64,000 nt of DNA from Burkholderiales bacterium (GCA_947464185.1 CANHVY010000011.1:21468-85467); one strand, 5' to 3'. Counted from the stretch's first letter, positions 8,158 to 17,615 are shown. Notes: generated by a model not told the origin, from the letters alone. Translations and numbers: made by a program.

Positions 8158-8252
8158 GGTGGGTGTTGGCCTTGGAATGTGGCGGTGCAGACAAGCGTGT
8201 GGTCGGCCAGCGCAGCGGGGCAGCAGGGCTGCCCCTGGATGCGGCCAGGGTC

Positions 8253-8861
8253 TCAGGGGCCTTCAGGGTCGGGTTCGAATCGTTCCGAGGGAAGCTTCGA
8301 GCGTCGCCGCACGATGAACAGCAGCACCACCACCGCCAGCACCAGCAACGCGGCCGGGCCGTACCACAGCACGGCCGTGCTGCTCTTGACGGGTGGGCGG
8401 TAGAGCACGAAGTCGCCGTAGCGCGCCGTCATGTAGTCGGTGATCTGCTCCGGGGTGTCGCCGCGCTTGAGCATCTCGCGCACCTGGTTGCGCAAGTCCA
8501 CGGCCAGCCCCGCGTTGGAGTCGGCAATGGTCTGGTTCTGGCACACCAGACAGCGCAACTCGGCGGAGAGCTTCATCACCCGCGCTTCCAGCGCAGGGTC
8601 CGGGCTGGTGGGCAGGGCCGTGCCCGCCACAACGGCGGCGGCTGGGGTGCCGAGGGTACCAGTGGCGGGTGCCGCGGTGGTCGCGGCAGTCGCCGTGGGC
8701 GAAGTTGAAGTTGCCGTCGCGGCCGGAGCGGTCTGCGCGGTCACCCTCAAGGTGAATGTCAGGGTGAGCGCAGCAGCCAGACCCCAAGACGCCCACCGCA
8801 GGAGGGGGCTGTCGAACAGGCGCGCTCGTGCGCTCGGCGGGAGTGGATGAGTCAAGGACAC
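8253..8861 (-). CDS. ccmH: CcmH, cytochrome c maturation thiol-disulfide protein
   Basis: A 202-residue periplasmic membrane-anchored protein carrying the family hallmark LRCLVCQNQ with C104 and C107, which keep the CXXCH cysteines of apocytochrome c reduced for haem ligation. A hydrophobic signal segment lies at about residues 20-42, followed by an unusual Ala/Thr-rich stretch of roughly 40 residues (43-83) before the conserved domain. A single membrane helix near 165-185 and a basic tail close the protein. Its GTG start is separated by one base from the ccmG stop. It is the last ccm gene here. The CcmI-like domain that some longer CcmH proteins carry is absent. Confidence 0.92.
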   Translation of the reverse strand: MSLTHPLPPSARARLFDSPLLRWASWGLAAALTLTFTLRVTAQTAPAATATSTSPTATAATTAAPATGTLGTPAAAVVAGTALPTSPDPALEARVMKLSAELRCLVCQNQTIADSNAGLAVDLRNQVREMLKRGDTPEQITDYMTARYGDFVLYRPPVKSSTAVLWYGPAALLVLAVVVLLFIVRRRSKLPSERFEPDPEGP

Positions 8862-8862
8862 C

Positions 8863-9393
8863 TCAGACCCCCAATTCCTTGAGCAAGGGCTCGATCTTCT
8901 GCTTGATGACCTGGCTGGTCAGGGCGCCCACATGCTTGTAGCGCACCACGCCTTGCGCATCGATGACAAAGGTCTCGGGTACGCCGTACACGCCGAAGTC
9001 GATCCCGACCTTGCCGTCGAAGTCGATCAACGTGGCCGCGTAAGGGTCGCCCAGGCGCTGCAGCCAGGTGCGGGCGTCGCCCGGACGGTCTTTGTAGTTC
9101 AGGCCGATGACCGGCACCTTGCGGTCCCGGGCCAATGCGATCACCAGAGGATGCTCCTCGCGGCAGGGCGCACACCAGGAAGCCCAGACGTTCATCACCC
9201 AGACCTTGCCCAGGAGGTCTTCACGCTTGACGGTCTGCGTGGGGTCGTCCAGGCGGGGCAGGGCGAATGCCGGCGCAGGCTTGCCGATCAGTGGTGACGG
9301 CACTTCCCGTGGGTTCAGGCTCAGGCCGGCATAGAGAAACCAGGCCAGGGCGCCGAACAGAGCCAGAGGGATGAGGAATCGCAGGCTCTTCAT
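8863..9393 (-). CDS. ccmG: CcmG/DsbE thiol:disulfide interchange protein
   Basis: A 176-residue periplasmic thioredoxin-like protein with one N-terminal membrane anchor (about residues 5-24) and the active site W-C74-A-P-C77. CcmG proteins pass reducing equivalents from CcdA/DsbD to CcmH or apocytochrome c during haem attachment. The conserved GKVWVMNVWASWC and the cis-Pro segment GVPETFVID are both visible. It lies between ccmF (7-base gap) and ccmH (1-base gap) in one operon. Length and motifs match the family, and nothing is odd. Confidence 0.95.
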   Translation of the reverse strand: MKSLRFLIPLALFGALAWFLYAGLSLNPREVPSPLIGKPAPAFALPRLDDPTQTVKREDLLGKVWVMNVWASWCAPCREEHPLVIALARDRKVPVIGLNYKDRPGDARTWLQRLGDPYAATLIDFDGKVGIDFGVYGVPETFVIDAQGVVRYKHVGALTSQVIKQKIEPLLKELGV

Positions 9394-9400
9394 GTGAAGC

Positions 9401-11392
9401 TCAGGCAGCGGCCGTGGCGGACGTGGTGGCCGGCTCCTGGGCTGTCTTCTTCTGCCGGTAGCGTCGGTCGGTGGCGGCCAGCAGACCGCCCAGCGCCATC
9501 AGCACGCAGCCGCCCCAGATCCAGTCGACAAAGGGCTTGACGTACAGGCGCACGATCCAGGCGCCCCCTTCGACCGGTTCGCCCAGCGAGACGTACAGAT
9601 CCCGTAACAGCCCAGTGCGGATGGCGGCCTCGGTCATGGGCATGGTCTGCACCCGGTAGACGCGCTTTTCGGGTTCCATGCGGGCCACCAGACGGTCGCC
9701 GCGCGAGATGTCCGTCACGTCCACCAAGCCTCGGACGGCCTGGTAGTTCGGACCCTGAACGTCCTTGAACTCCCGCAGGGTGAAGCGCATGTTTCCGATG
9801 GTGGTGTAGTCGCCCGGCTTCATCTTTACATCGCGTTCGACCTCGTGGGTCTTCACGATCGTGACGCCGAAGATGAAGACCGCCACCCCCAGGTGCGCCA
9901 CCATCATGCCCATCGTCGCGCGTGTCAGCTGTGAGGTGCGCCGCAGCATCAGGCTCAGGCCCTGGCCCTTGGGCGACACGCGTTCCCACAGGTCGGTCAG
10001 CACGCTGGCCACGACCCACCATGCCAGCAGCAGGCCCAGCACCGACATGAAGCTGATGCGCTCTGCGATCCAGGCGCTCAGGCCGGTGGCCAGCACGGCG
10101 ACCAAGGCTGCCCAGCGCAGCCGTATCGCCAGGTCCGGCAGTTCGGTCTGCTTCCAGCGGGCCATGGGTCCCACGCCCATGAGGAAGACCACGGGCGCCA
10201 TCAGGGGCGCGAAGACGGCGTCAAAGTAGGGCGGACCCACCGAGATCTTGCCCTTGCCCAGCGCGTCCAGCACCAGCGGGTACAGCGTGCCCAGGAGCAC
10301 GGCGGCGCAGGCCACCAGCAGCAGCACGTTGTTGCCCAGCAGCAGCGTCTCGCGCGACAGCACGGAAAAACGCGCGCCCAGGCCCACGGTCGGCGCCCTC
10401 CAGGCGTACAGCGCCAGCGACACCCCCACCACCACCACCAGGAAGCCGAGGATGAACAGCCCGCGCGTGGGGTCGGTGGCAAAGGCATGCACCGAAGACA
10501 GCACGCCTGAGCGCACGAGGAAAGTGCCCAGCAGCGACAGCGAGAAGGCCATGATGGCCAGCAGCACCGTCCAACTCTTGAAGCTGCCACGCTTCTCGGT
10601 CACGGCCAGGGAGTGGATCAACGCCGTGCCGACCAGCCAGGGCATGAAGGAGGCGTTCTCCACGGGATCCCAGAACCACCAGCCGCCCCAGCCCAGTTCG
10701 TAATAGGCCCACCAACTGCCCAGCGCGATGCCCACGGTGAGGAACATCCAGGCCACCGTGGTCCACGGGCGCGTCCAGCGGGCCCACTGGGCATCCAGGT
10801 TGCCGCCGATCAGTGCCGCCACGGCGAAGGCAAAGGCGACCGAGAAGCCCACGTACCCCATGTAGAGCAGAGGTGGGTGGAAGATCATGCCCGGGTCCTG
10901 CAGCAGCGGGTTCAGGTCGCGGCCATCGGGTGCTGCCGGGAACAGGCGGTCGAAAGGGTTGGAGGTCAGCAGGGTGAAGAGCATGAAGCCCACGCTCACC
11001 AGGGCCATCACCGACACGATGCGCGCGAGCACCGGCAGCGGCAAGTGGCGGCTGAATCCCGCCACCGCCGCCATCCACCCCACCAGCATCAGGATCCACA
11101 GCAAGAGCGAGCCTTCATGGCCACCCCATACGGCCGCAATCTTGTAGGCCATGGGCAAGGCCGTGTTGGAGTTCTGGGCGACGTACAGCACGGAGAAGTC
11201 GTTGCGCATGAAGGCGATCGTCAGCGCCAGGTAGGACACGGCCACCAGCAGCAGCACCCACACCGCGCCGGGTCGTGCCAGGGCCATCCAGCCCGGACGC
11301 TGAAGCTGGGCACCCGCCAGGGGCACCACCCCCAGGATGAGCGACAGGCCCAGCGCCAGCCACAGAAGAAAATGTCCGAACTCCGGAATCAT
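9401..11392 (-). CDS. ccmF: CcmF, haem lyase subunit of cytochrome c maturation
   Basis: A 663-residue polytopic inner-membrane protein with about 15 hydrophobic segments. It contains the Trp-rich haem-handling motif [18 protein letters not shown] and conserved histidines such as in [10 protein letters not shown]. With CcmH it forms the cytochrome c haem lyase that takes haem from CcmE and attaches it to apocytochrome CXXCH motifs on the periplasmic side. Length is normal for the family. The ATG overlaps the stop of ccmE by four bases, so translation is coupled. The call is firm. Confidence 0.96.
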   Translation of the reverse strand: MIPEFGHFLLWLALGLSLILGVVPLAGAQLQRPGWMALARPGAVWVLLLVAVSYLALTIAFMRNDFSVLYVAQNSNTALPMAYKIAAVWGGHEGSLLLWILMLVGWMAAVAGFSRHLPLPVLARIVSVMALVSVGFMLFTLLTSNPFDRLFPAAPDGRDLNPLLQDPGMIFHPPLLYMGYVGFSVAFAFAVAALIGGNLDAQWARWTRPWTTVAWMFLTVGIALGSWWAYYELGWGGWWFWDPVENASFMPWLVGTALIHSLAVTEKRGSFKSWTVLLAIMAFSLSLLGTFLVRSGVLSSVHAFATDPTRGLFILGFLVVVVGVSLALYAWRAPTVGLGARFSVLSRETLLLGNNVLLLVACAAVLLGTLYPLVLDALGKGKISVGPPYFDAVFAPLMAPVVFLMGVGPMARWKQTELPDLAIRLRWAALVAVLATGLSAWIAERISFMSVLGLLLAWWVVASVLTDLWERVSPKGQGLSLMLRRTSQLTRATMGMMVAHLGVAVFIFGVTIVKTHEVERDVKMKPGDYTTIGNMRFTLREFKDVQGPNYQAVRGLVDVTDISRGDRLVARMEPEKRVYRVQTMPMTEAAIRTGLLRDLYVSLGEPVEGGAWIVRLYVKPFVDWIWGGCVLMALGGLLAATDRRYRQKKTAQEPATTSATAAA

Positions 11393-11847
11393 GGCTTGGC
11401 TCCCTGCACGGTCTTGCCGTAGGCTTGATAGCCCCCCTGCGCCTTCTTCACGGCCTCTTCGGCCTCGGGCGGCATGTAGTTCTCATCATGCTTGGCCAGC
11501 ACCTCGCGGGCCACGAACACACCGCCTTGCAACTGCCCCTGCGCCACCACGCCTTTGCCCTCCTTGAACAGATCAGGCAGGATGCCCTGGTAGCGCACCG
11601 GCACCGTCTTGGCGGTGTCGGTGATGACAAAGTTCACTTGCACCCCGTCACGCTTGACGCTGCCTTCCTCGACCAGACCGCCGATGCGGAAGGTGCGCTG
11701 CTTGGGGGCCTCATGGGCCACCACCTGGGTGGGCGAGTAGAAGAACACCAGGTTGCTCTCGAAGGCATTGAGCACCAGGGCGGTGATGGCGCCCACGGCG
11801 GCCAGGCCGCCGAGGGCCAGCGCCACGCGCTTGTGACGGGTTTTCAT
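11389..11847 (-). CDS. ccmE: CcmE, periplasmic haem chaperone
   Basis: A 152-residue membrane-anchored haem chaperone. One N-terminal helix (about residues 8-28) is followed by an OB-fold domain. The covalent haem ligand is H120 in [12 protein letters not shown], with Y124 as the usual axial ligand. It receives haem from CcmABCD and hands it to CcmF. The start at 11847 was chosen because GAGGAG lies upstream and the start overlaps the ccmD stop by four bases. The longer frame upstream only shadows ccmD. Confidence 0.95.
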   Translation of the reverse strand: MKTRHKRVALALGGLAAVGAITALVLNAFESNLVFFYSPTQVVAHEAPKQRTFRIGGLVEEGSVKRDGVQVNFVITDTAKTVPVRYQGILPDLFKEGKGVVAQGQLQGGVFVAREVLAKHDENYMPPEAEEAVKKAQGGYQAYGKTVQGAKP

Positions 11848-12035
11848 TCGTTCTCCTCGTCTTTGAGTGACAAGTTGCCTTGTGGCGCCGCAGCCTCGGC
11901 CAGGGCTTGACGCCGCCGTCGTGCAGCCAGAAGGGGTTCCAGCGTCATCACCAGCAGGCACACGCCATAGGAGCCCCAGACGAACAGCCCATGACCGCCC
12001 ATGTCGAAGAACTCTGCCGGGCTGTTCCAGTTCAT
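11844..12035 (-). CDS. ccmD: CcmD, small membrane protein of the haem exporter
   Basis: A 63-residue protein with one membrane helix (about residues 17-36) preceded by MGGHGLFVW and followed by a strongly basic ARRRRQ stretch, the standard CcmD arrangement. CcmD helps release haem-loaded CcmE from the CcmABC complex. Its start overlaps the end of ccmC by four bases, and its end overlaps ccmE by four bases. The C-terminal tail is acidic. The family has little sequence conservation; position and topology carry the call. Confidence 0.9.
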   Translation of the reverse strand: MNWNSPAEFFDMGGHGLFVWGSYGVCLLVMTLEPLLAARRRRQALAEAAAPQGNLSLKDEENE

Positions 12036-12787
12036 GGGCGGGATCCTGTGCGTTGTCGGCTGGCAAGTTCCCGCACCCAGGTGGCGCCGTGTTCGCGCTC
12101 CAGCACCAGGGCACGGGTGCGTGTGAAGACCACGGCGAAGGCGTAGGCCCAGAACGCCAGGGACATGATCAGCATGGCCGTCAACATGGTGGTGGCCATC
12201 TTGGGCGCTGCGTTGAGGCTGACCGAGGCGCCCTGGTGCAGGGTGTTCCACCACTTCACCGAGAAGTAGATGATCGGCACGTTCACCGCACCCACCACGG
12301 CCACCAGCGCGCCGGCTTGGTCAGCACGCCGCGGGTCGTCAATCGCCTCGGTCAGCGCGATGAACCCGAGATACAGGAACAGCAGGATCAATTCGGAGGT
12401 CAGCCGCGCATCCCACACCCACCATGTGCCCCAGGTCGGCTTGCCCCAGAGGGCACCGGTCCACAAGGCCAGGAAGGTGAACAGTGCACCGGTGGGGGCG
12501 ATGGCGCGGGCCACCATGGACGCCAGCCGAGCGTTGAAGGCCCAGCCGATGGCCGCCCAGAAGGCCATCACCAGGTACAGCAGCATCGACATCCAGGCCG
12601 CAGGCACGTGGATGAAGATGATGCGGTACACCTCGCCTTGCGTGGCATCTGTGGGCGCCACGAAGAAGCCCATCCACAGGCCGACGGCGGTCAGCACGAT
12701 AGCGAGGGTCCAGAACACCGGCACCAAGACCCCCGTGAGCGCGTAATACCGCGGGGGTGAGGAAAAGGTGTAGATCGTCAGGGGCAT
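12032..12787 (-). CDS. ccmC: CcmC, haem transfer protein
   Basis: A 251-residue six-helix membrane protein with the Trp-rich motif [16 protein letters not shown] and two conserved histidines (in FIHVPAAW and NTLHQGAS) that hold haem for delivery to CcmE. It is distantly related to CcmF. It is preceded by ccmB with a 49-base gap and followed by ccmD with a four-base overlap. Length and topology are normal. Confidence 0.95.
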   Translation of the reverse strand: MPLTIYTFSSPPRYYALTGVLVPVFWTLAIVLTAVGLWMGFFVAPTDATQGEVYRIIFIHVPAAWMSMLLYLVMAFWAAIGWAFNARLASMVARAIAPTGALFTFLALWTGALWGKPTWGTWWVWDARLTSELILLFLYLGFIALTEAIDDPRRADQAGALVAVVGAVNVPIIYFSVKWWNTLHQGASVSLNAAPKMATTMLTAMLIMSLAFWAYAFAVVFTRTRALVLEREHGATWVRELASRQRTGSRP

Positions 12788-12836
12788 GCGGGGGCGTGGC
12801 TCAGGTTCGCAGGGTGGGGCGGCTTCGGGAGTGTCA

Positions 12837-13505
12837 TCACTCAGTGGATATTCTCAGGGCTGCGGCAGTGGCTATCGGTGCTCCGGCCAAGGTCGCGATC
12901 AGCAATGCGGCCAGCAGCGAATGATGCCCTGCGGCGGACAACCCTGACTCCACCGCGTCTACGGCGCCGGCGCCAAAGATCAGGGCCGGGGTGGCCAGCG
13001 GCAGCACGATCAGGATCAGCAGCATGCCGCCGCTGCGCAGGCCCAGGGTGAGCGCGGCGCCCAGGCCGCCCAGCAGGCTCAGAATGGGCGTTCCCAGCAA
13101 CAGACCCAGCACCAGTGTGACCATGGCGGGCCCGGACATGTCGAAGAGCAGTCCGATCACCGGCGCGGCCACGATCAAGGGCAAGCCGGCCACCAGCCAG
13201 TGGGCGGCGGCCTTGGCCAGGGCCACCGCCACCCCCGAAGCGGGTGCGCGCAACATCTGTTCCAGCGACCCGTCGGCCATGTCCCCGGCGTACAGGGTGT
13301 TGACCGACAGCATGGTCGCCAGCAGGGCGCAGACCCACACGATGCCCGGGGCGATCTGGCGCAGCGTCTGCGGCTCGGGCCCCACTCCCAGGGGAAACAG
13401 ACTCACCGCGACGAGGAAGAACACGACTGGCAGCAAGGAATCGACACGGCGACGCGCCGCAAGCCTCAGGTCTCGGGCCAGGATGGCAAGAAACAGGTGT
13501 CTCAT
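12837..13505 (-). CDS. ccmB: CcmB, ABC-type haem exporter membrane subunit
   Basis: A 222-residue protein with six hydrophobic segments. It is the membrane partner of the CcmA ATPase in the CcmABCD complex, which drives release of holo-CcmE. Family features include the start with FLAILARDLRLAARRR and LYAGDMADGSLEQML near residue 70. It lies 10 bases after ccmA. The function of the complex as an actual haem pump is disputed in the literature, but the gene assignment is secure from sequence and order. Confidence 0.93.
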   Translation of the reverse strand: MRHLFLAILARDLRLAARRRVDSLLPVVFFLVAVSLFPLGVGPEPQTLRQIAPGIVWVCALLATMLSVNTLYAGDMADGSLEQMLRAPASGVAVALAKAAAHWLVAGLPLIVAAPVIGLLFDMSGPAMVTLVLGLLLGTPILSLLGGLGAALTLGLRSGGMLLILIVLPLATPALIFGAGAVDAVESGLSAAGHHSLLAALLIATLAGAPIATAAALRISTE

Positions 13506-13515
13506 CGCCGGTTCC

Positions 13516-14190
13516 TCACGCCAGCACGGAGTAGTCGTCCAGGTTCAGCACCTGCGGCTCGGGATGGCGCAGGCTCAGGGCCTGGTGGCTGGTCAGCAGC
13601 ACCGCGCCGCCTGCCGCTGCATGGTCGGCGAGCAGGCGGTTGAGCACCTCCACGCCCCGGTCGTCCAGCGCATCGAAGGGCTCGTCGAGCAACCATACGC
13701 GCGGAGCGCGGGGCAAGGCCAGACGGGCCAGCGCCACGCGGCGCCGCTGCCCCTGGCTGAGCGTTCTGACAGGAGCGCCGGCACGGGAGGCGATGCCCAG
13801 ACGCTTGAGCGCCTCCCCCACCTCGGCAGGTGAAGGCGTGTGCCCCGAAAGTGCCCCCACAAAGCTCAGGGCTTCGGCGGCCGTGAGGTCGTCCTTCAGG
13901 GCGTTGGCATGTGCAAGATAGCCCACCGCAGAGCGCAGCGAGACGGGCGCGCTCTTCAGGCTCTGGCCCAGCACCCGGATCTCACCCTGGGCGGGGGTCG
14001 ACAAGCCGGCCAGCAGGCGAAGCAGAGTGGTCTTGCCCCTGCCGTTGCGCCCGCGCAGCCACATCACCTGCCCGGCAAGGAGGCTGATGGCCAGGTTCTG
14101 GAAGAGTCGTCGCTCGCCCCGGCTGCCGGCCAGGAAGGACACCTCCAGCAGCGGTGCATCTGGTGGGGCGCTTGGGGTGCTGGTCTGCAT
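13516..14190 (-). CDS. ccmA: CcmA, ABC-type ATPase of the cytochrome c maturation system
   Basis: A 224-residue ABC ATPase with Walker A GRNGRGKTTLL, signature LSQGQRRRVALARL, Walker B VWLLDEPFDAL and a switch His in LLTSHQAL. It powers the CcmABCD step that frees haem-loaded CcmE. It is the first gene of a ccmA-H run on the minus strand. A short gap of 12 bases separates it from the upstream lipoprotein gene, so the promoter may lie before that gene. Confidence 0.95.
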   Translation of the reverse strand: MQTSTPSAPPDAPLLEVSFLAGSRGERRLFQNLAISLLAGQVMWLRGRNGRGKTTLLRLLAGLSTPAQGEIRVLGQSLKSAPVSLRSAVGYLAHANALKDDLTAAEALSFVGALSGHTPSPAEVGEALKRLGIASRAGAPVRTLSQGQRRRVALARLALPRAPRVWLLDEPFDALDDRGVEVLNRLLADHAAAGGAVLLTSHQALSLRHPEPQVLNLDDYSVLA

Positions 14191-14202
14191 CGGCTCAAGG
14201 CC

Positions 14203-14733
14203 TCATCGCGGCCATCGCACCGAGCCCGTGGATTCGAAGGTCGCCTCGGTGCCCAGCACGCGCTCCAGGGTCCCCCCTGTCAGGCGGCCCTTCAGCGTGT
14301 AAGGCAGGTCCCCTCGCGGCAGCTTGTCGGTCAAGCCCAGCATCTGCAGGGTTTCGAACGGCGCCGAGACGTTCACCGGTACCTTCAGCAGGGTGTCGCC
14401 ATGGGCGGGCACAAGCCCTGAAGCGTTTGTGACCCCGGTGCCCACGGTCCGGTTGTTGAGCTCCAGGGTCAGGGCCATCCCGTTGAACGCAATGGGTTTC
14501 GGATTGGGGTTCTGGATCCGCAGTTGAAGATCGAACCTGCGCTCCAGGGGTTCCCCTGGCAGGCGCTCCACCGACATCAGGTACACCGTGGGCGCGCTAG
14601 CCGCCCAGGGGGTCAGCGCACATCCGGTGGTCAAGGACACCGCTGCCGCGACGCCCGAGGCGGCCATGAAACGCAGTGCCATCCGCCGGGCCGGCTGGGC
14701 CTGGTGATGGGAGGGGGCAGGACAGTCGGCCAT
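14203..14733 (-). CDS. LEA14-like (water stress/hypersensitive domain) lipoprotein
   Basis: A 176-residue protein with a lipobox-type LTTGC after a basic, hydrophobic leader, so probably a lipoprotein. The rest resembles the LEA14/WHy desiccation domain: alternating strands with LQLRIQNPNPKPIAFNGMALTLELN, where the NPNP turn is characteristic. These domains are widespread in Proteobacteria with unknown function. The start at 14733 has a GGAG upstream; an internal ATG at 14682 would give a more normal signal length and is an alternative. It sits 12 bases upstream of ccmA on the same strand and may be cotranscribed. No functional link to cytochrome maturation is known. Confidence 0.75.
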   Translation of the reverse strand: MADCPAPSHHQAQPARRMALRFMAASGVAAAVSLTTGCALTPWAASAPTVYLMSVERLPGEPLERRFDLQLRIQNPNPKPIAFNGMALTLELNNRTVGTGVTNASGLVPAHGDTLLKVPVNVSAPFETLQMLGLTDKLPRGDLPYTLKGRLTGGTLERVLGTEATFESTGSVRWPR

Positions 14734-14809
14734 GTGCAGGCTCCGGTTCGTCGCAACACGGGGGCGCTTCAGGCAGCGGCAGTCGCTGTCCCGGGTCGCG
14801 CCATCGTCA

Positions 14810-16018
14810 TCAATAGGCCAGTCCCATCGCCTCGCGCACGTCGCCCATGGTCTGTCGGGCGACGCTGCGCGCACGCTCAGTGCCTTCGTCCACGATGGTG
14901 CGCACTTTCTGCGGATGCGCCACCAGGTCCGCAGCGCGTTCGCGCCAGGGTTGCTGCTCACGAAGGATGGCGTCGATCACCGGCTGCTTGCACTCCAGGC
15001 AGCCGATACCTGCCGTGGTGCAGCCACGCACCACCTGCTCCTTCGTGGCGGCGTCGCTGTACACCTGATGGAACTGCCACACCGGGCAGCGGGCCGGGTC
15101 GCCGGGGTCGGTGCGCCTCACGCGCTGGGGGTCGGTCGGCATGCGGCGGATCTTGACCTCTACCTGTGCAGGTTCCTCGCGCATGGCGATGGTGTTGCCG
15201 TAACTCTTGCTCATCTTGCCGCCGTCAAGCCCCGGCAGCTTGGCCACCTCGGTGTGCAGCGCCTGCGGCTCCACCAGAACGGTCTTGCCGCTGCCGCGCA
15301 AGTGGCCGTTCAGCAGCTCGGTGTCGTTCGGGGTCCAACCGCTGACCGAGACCGCGGCCTTGCGCAGGATGGCCTCGCCTTTGGCCAGTACGTCTGCGGA
15401 ACCCGTCTCGCCAAAGGCCTTGCGCTGCTTGTCGAAGTAGCGCGCGTCGTCCTTGCCCAGCTTGGCCACAGCCGCCAGCGCCAGGGCCTCAAACTCGGGG
15501 TGGCGTCCGTACAGGTGGTTGAAGCGGCGGGCCACCTCGCGGGTGAGTTCCACGTGTGAGGCTTGATCCTCGCCCACAGGCACGTAGGTCGCCTTGTAGA
15601 TGAGGATGTCGGCGGCTTGCAGCAGGGGGTAGCCCAGGAAGCCGTAAGTCGCAAGATCCTTGTCCTTGAGCTTGTCGATCTGGTCCTTGTAGGTGGGCAC
15701 ACGTTCCAGCCAGCCCAGAGGCGTGCCCATGGCCAGCAGCGTGAACAGTTCGGCGTGCTCGGGCAGGCGGCTCTGGATGAAGATGGTGGACTTGGCCGGG
15801 TCCAGGCCGGCCGCCACCCAGTCGATGACCATGTCGAACACGGTCTTCTCGATCACCTCACGGCTTTCGTAGTGGGTGGTCAGCGCGTGCCAGTCAGCAA
15901 CGAAGTAGAAGCACTCGTGCTCGTCCTGCAGCCGCACCCAGTTCTTGAGCGCACCGTGGTAGTGGCCCAGGTGAAGGGCGCCTGTGGGACGCATGCCGGA
16001 AAGGACGCGGGATCGCAT
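14810..16018 (-). CDS. trpS: Tryptophanyl-tRNA synthetase
   Basis: A 402-residue class I aminoacyl-tRNA synthetase that charges tRNA-Trp. The HIGH-type motif is HLGH (16-19) within GMRPTGALHLGHYHG, and the KMSKS motif is in DGGKMSKSYGN. It is longer than the ~330-residue enterobacterial form because of an extra stretch near the C-terminus with four cysteines (ARCPVWQF, then VRGCTTAGIGCLECKQP). That suggests a metal or Fe-S site, as seen in some betaproteobacterial and thermophile enzymes. The start at 16018 (MRSRVLSG) matches the family; the longer frame upstream is unlikely. It is divergent from purN. Confidence 0.95.
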   Translation of the reverse strand: MRSRVLSGMRPTGALHLGHYHGALKNWVRLQDEHECFYFVADWHALTTHYESREVIEKTVFDMVIDWVAAGLDPAKSTIFIQSRLPEHAELFTLLAMGTPLGWLERVPTYKDQIDKLKDKDLATYGFLGYPLLQAADILIYKATYVPVGEDQASHVELTREVARRFNHLYGRHPEFEALALAAVAKLGKDDARYFDKQRKAFGETGSADVLAKGEAILRKAAVSVSGWTPNDTELLNGHLRGSGKTVLVEPQALHTEVAKLPGLDGGKMSKSYGNTIAMREEPAQVEVKIRRMPTDPQRVRRTDPGDPARCPVWQFHQVYSDAATKEQVVRGCTTAGIGCLECKQPVIDAILREQQPWRERAADLVAHPQKVRTIVDEGTERARSVARQTMGDVREAMGLAY

Positions 16019-16110
16019 GAGGTCAGGCCGGAAAGGGGAATCCCAAGATTCTCGCAGACCCCATGCGCCGGACCTGCCCCGGTGTGCCCGGCCGTACACT
16101 GTTTTCGCCC

Positions 16111-16770
16111 ATGAAGCGCATCGTCATCCTGATCTCCGGTCGTGGCTCCAACATGGAGGCCATCGTGCAGGCCTCAGCCCGGGAGTCCTGGCCGGCGCGC
16201 GTGGTCGCCGTCATCAGCAACCGCCCGCAGGCGGCCGGCTTGGCCTTCGCGCAAGCCCACGGCATCTCGGCCGCGGTGGTGGATCACCAGGCCCATGCTG
16301 ACCGGTCCGCGTTCGATCAGGCCTTGGCCGACGCCATCGATCAGCACCAGCCCCACCTGGTGGTCCTGGCCGGGTTCATGCGCGTGCTGGGCGAAGCCTT
16401 CGTCCGCCATTACGAGGGCCGGCTGCTGAACATCCACCCCTCGTTGCTGCCGGCCTTTCCGGGCCTGCATACCCACCGCCGCGCGCTGGAGGCAGGTTGC
16501 AAGGTGGCCGGCGCCACGGTGCATTTCGTGACAAGCGAACTGGACCACGGGCCGGTGGTGATGCAGGCGGTGGTGCCGGTGCTGCCGCAGGACGACGAAC
16601 GCAGCCTGGCAGCGCGCGTATTGGTGGCGGAGCATCTGATCTACCCCCGCGCCGTGCGCTGGTTCGTCGAGGGGTCTCTGTGCCTGCAGGCAGGTGTGGT
16701 CCGGCAGTTGGAAGGCCAGCCGCAGTTCCTGCTGGCGCAGCCCTCAGAGCCTGTCCCGGCGACTGGCTGA
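16111..16770 (+). CDS. purN: Phosphoribosylglycinamide formyltransferase
   Basis: A 219-residue GAR transformylase that moves a formyl group from 10-formyl-THF to GAR, the third step of purine synthesis. It contains the phosphate loop GRGSN (10-14), the catalytic set N107, H109 (NIHPSLLPAFPG) and D145 (SELDHGPVV). Length matches the family. A TACACT hexamer at 16095-16100 lies only about ten bases before the ATG, so the transcript may have a very short leader. The folate donor links it to fhs elsewhere in the window. Confidence 0.95.
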   Translation: MKRIVILISGRGSNMEAIVQASARESWPARVVAVISNRPQAAGLAFAQAHGISAAVVDHQAHADRSAFDQALADAIDQHQPHLVVLAGFMRVLGEAFVRHYEGRLLNIHPSLLPAFPGLHTHRRALEAGCKVAGATVHFVTSELDHGPVVMQAVVPVLPQDDERSLAARVLVAEHLIYPRAVRWFVEGSLCLQAGVVRQLEGQPQFLLAQPSEPVPATG

Positions 16771-16832
16771 TCGACCGTCCCGGCTGCACCCTGGCTTGCT
16801 CTGGCAGCCCCGGCTGTGCTCTGACCTCGGCT

Positions 16833-17615
16833 TTACCTGGCGGACGGATCCTGCGGGTCCAGGGGAAGCCAGAGGTGGTTCTCATCAGGCGCGCCAGCGG
16901 TTGGGGCTGTCGGGGGCGGCGTCTTGGGCTTGTCGGATGCTGGCGGTACAGCTGCCGGGGATACCGTGTTCGATGGCGGTGGCTGGACGGCTGCAACTGC
17001 TGCAGGGGCGAAGGCATGGTCCTGCTGCATGGGCGCCGCACCGGCTTTCCGGCCTGACGCCAGAGTTCGTTTCAACTGTTGCCCCGTTACCAGCCATCGG
17101 TCGAGGAGTGGTTCGACCGGCAGGCCGTCGGCCACGTGGTTTGCGACCAGTTTGGTTGTGGCCAACAGATCGTCCAGCAATTCCGACGCCTTTTGCATGT
17201 GCTGATCCTTCTGCTCGAAGGCGTGCGACTGGCGAGCGTGTCGCGCGAGATTCAGATGCAGTTGGATCCTCGACCGCACAGCCTCCGCGCGCAGCGGCGT
17301 GTGAAGCACGTCTGTGGCACCTTGGAGCAGGAGGCGAGACTCCGCGTCTGCATCGCCCCGGTCGACCATCAACAACACGGGAATGCCGGCCGTCCGTGGA
17401 TCCTTCTTCAAGGCGCCCAGCGCCTGCGCCCCATCCATGTCAGCCAAGGTGACACCCACCACCATCAGTTCGGGCTGCCAGGCTTGCGCGTTGCGAATTC
17501 CCTGCTCTCCAGAGTTGCCGAAGGACACCTCTGCCAGATCGGCCAGGACATCTTGCAGCACGCTCTTGTCGCCTGCGGTGTCGCAGACGACCATGATGTG
17601 GGGATGGTGGTTCAT
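16833..17615 (-). CDS. Receiver-like protein lacking the phospho-acceptor Asp
   Basis: A 260-residue protein whose first ~120 residues look like a CheY-type receiver: a GIRNAQAWQPELMVVGVTLADMDG core, then IPVLLMVD and GATDVLHTPLRAEAV. The key residues are changed: the phosphorylated Asp is G54, the acidic pair is reduced to D12, the usual Thr/Ser is V84 and the usual Lys before Pro is T106. It should therefore not be phosphorylated in the normal way. A helical segment follows (about 120-190). A Pro/Ala-rich linker and a short C-terminal piece ending HLWLPLDPQDPSAR close the protein. No output domain is recognised. It is divergent from an rRNA methyltransferase gene, 92 bases apart. Its role is unknown. 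Confidence 0.75.
   Translation of the reverse strand: MNHHPHIMVVCDTAGDKSVLQDVLADLAEVSFGNSGEQGIRNAQAWQPELMVVGVTLADMDGAQALGALKKDPRTAGIPVLLMVDRGDADAESRLLLQGATDVLHTPLRAEAVRSRIQLHLNLARHARQSHAFEQKDQHMQKASELLDDLLATTKLVANHVADGLPVEPLLDRWLVTGQQLKRTLASGRKAGAAPMQQDHAFAPAAVAAVQPPPSNTVSPAAVPPASDKPKTPPPTAPTAGAPDENHLWLPLDPQDPSAR

Noticed and set aside
8265..8285. A GGTTCGAATC motif resembling a tRNA T-loop
   Set aside because: It lies in the ccmH coding end and no acceptor or anticodon arm can be built around it.
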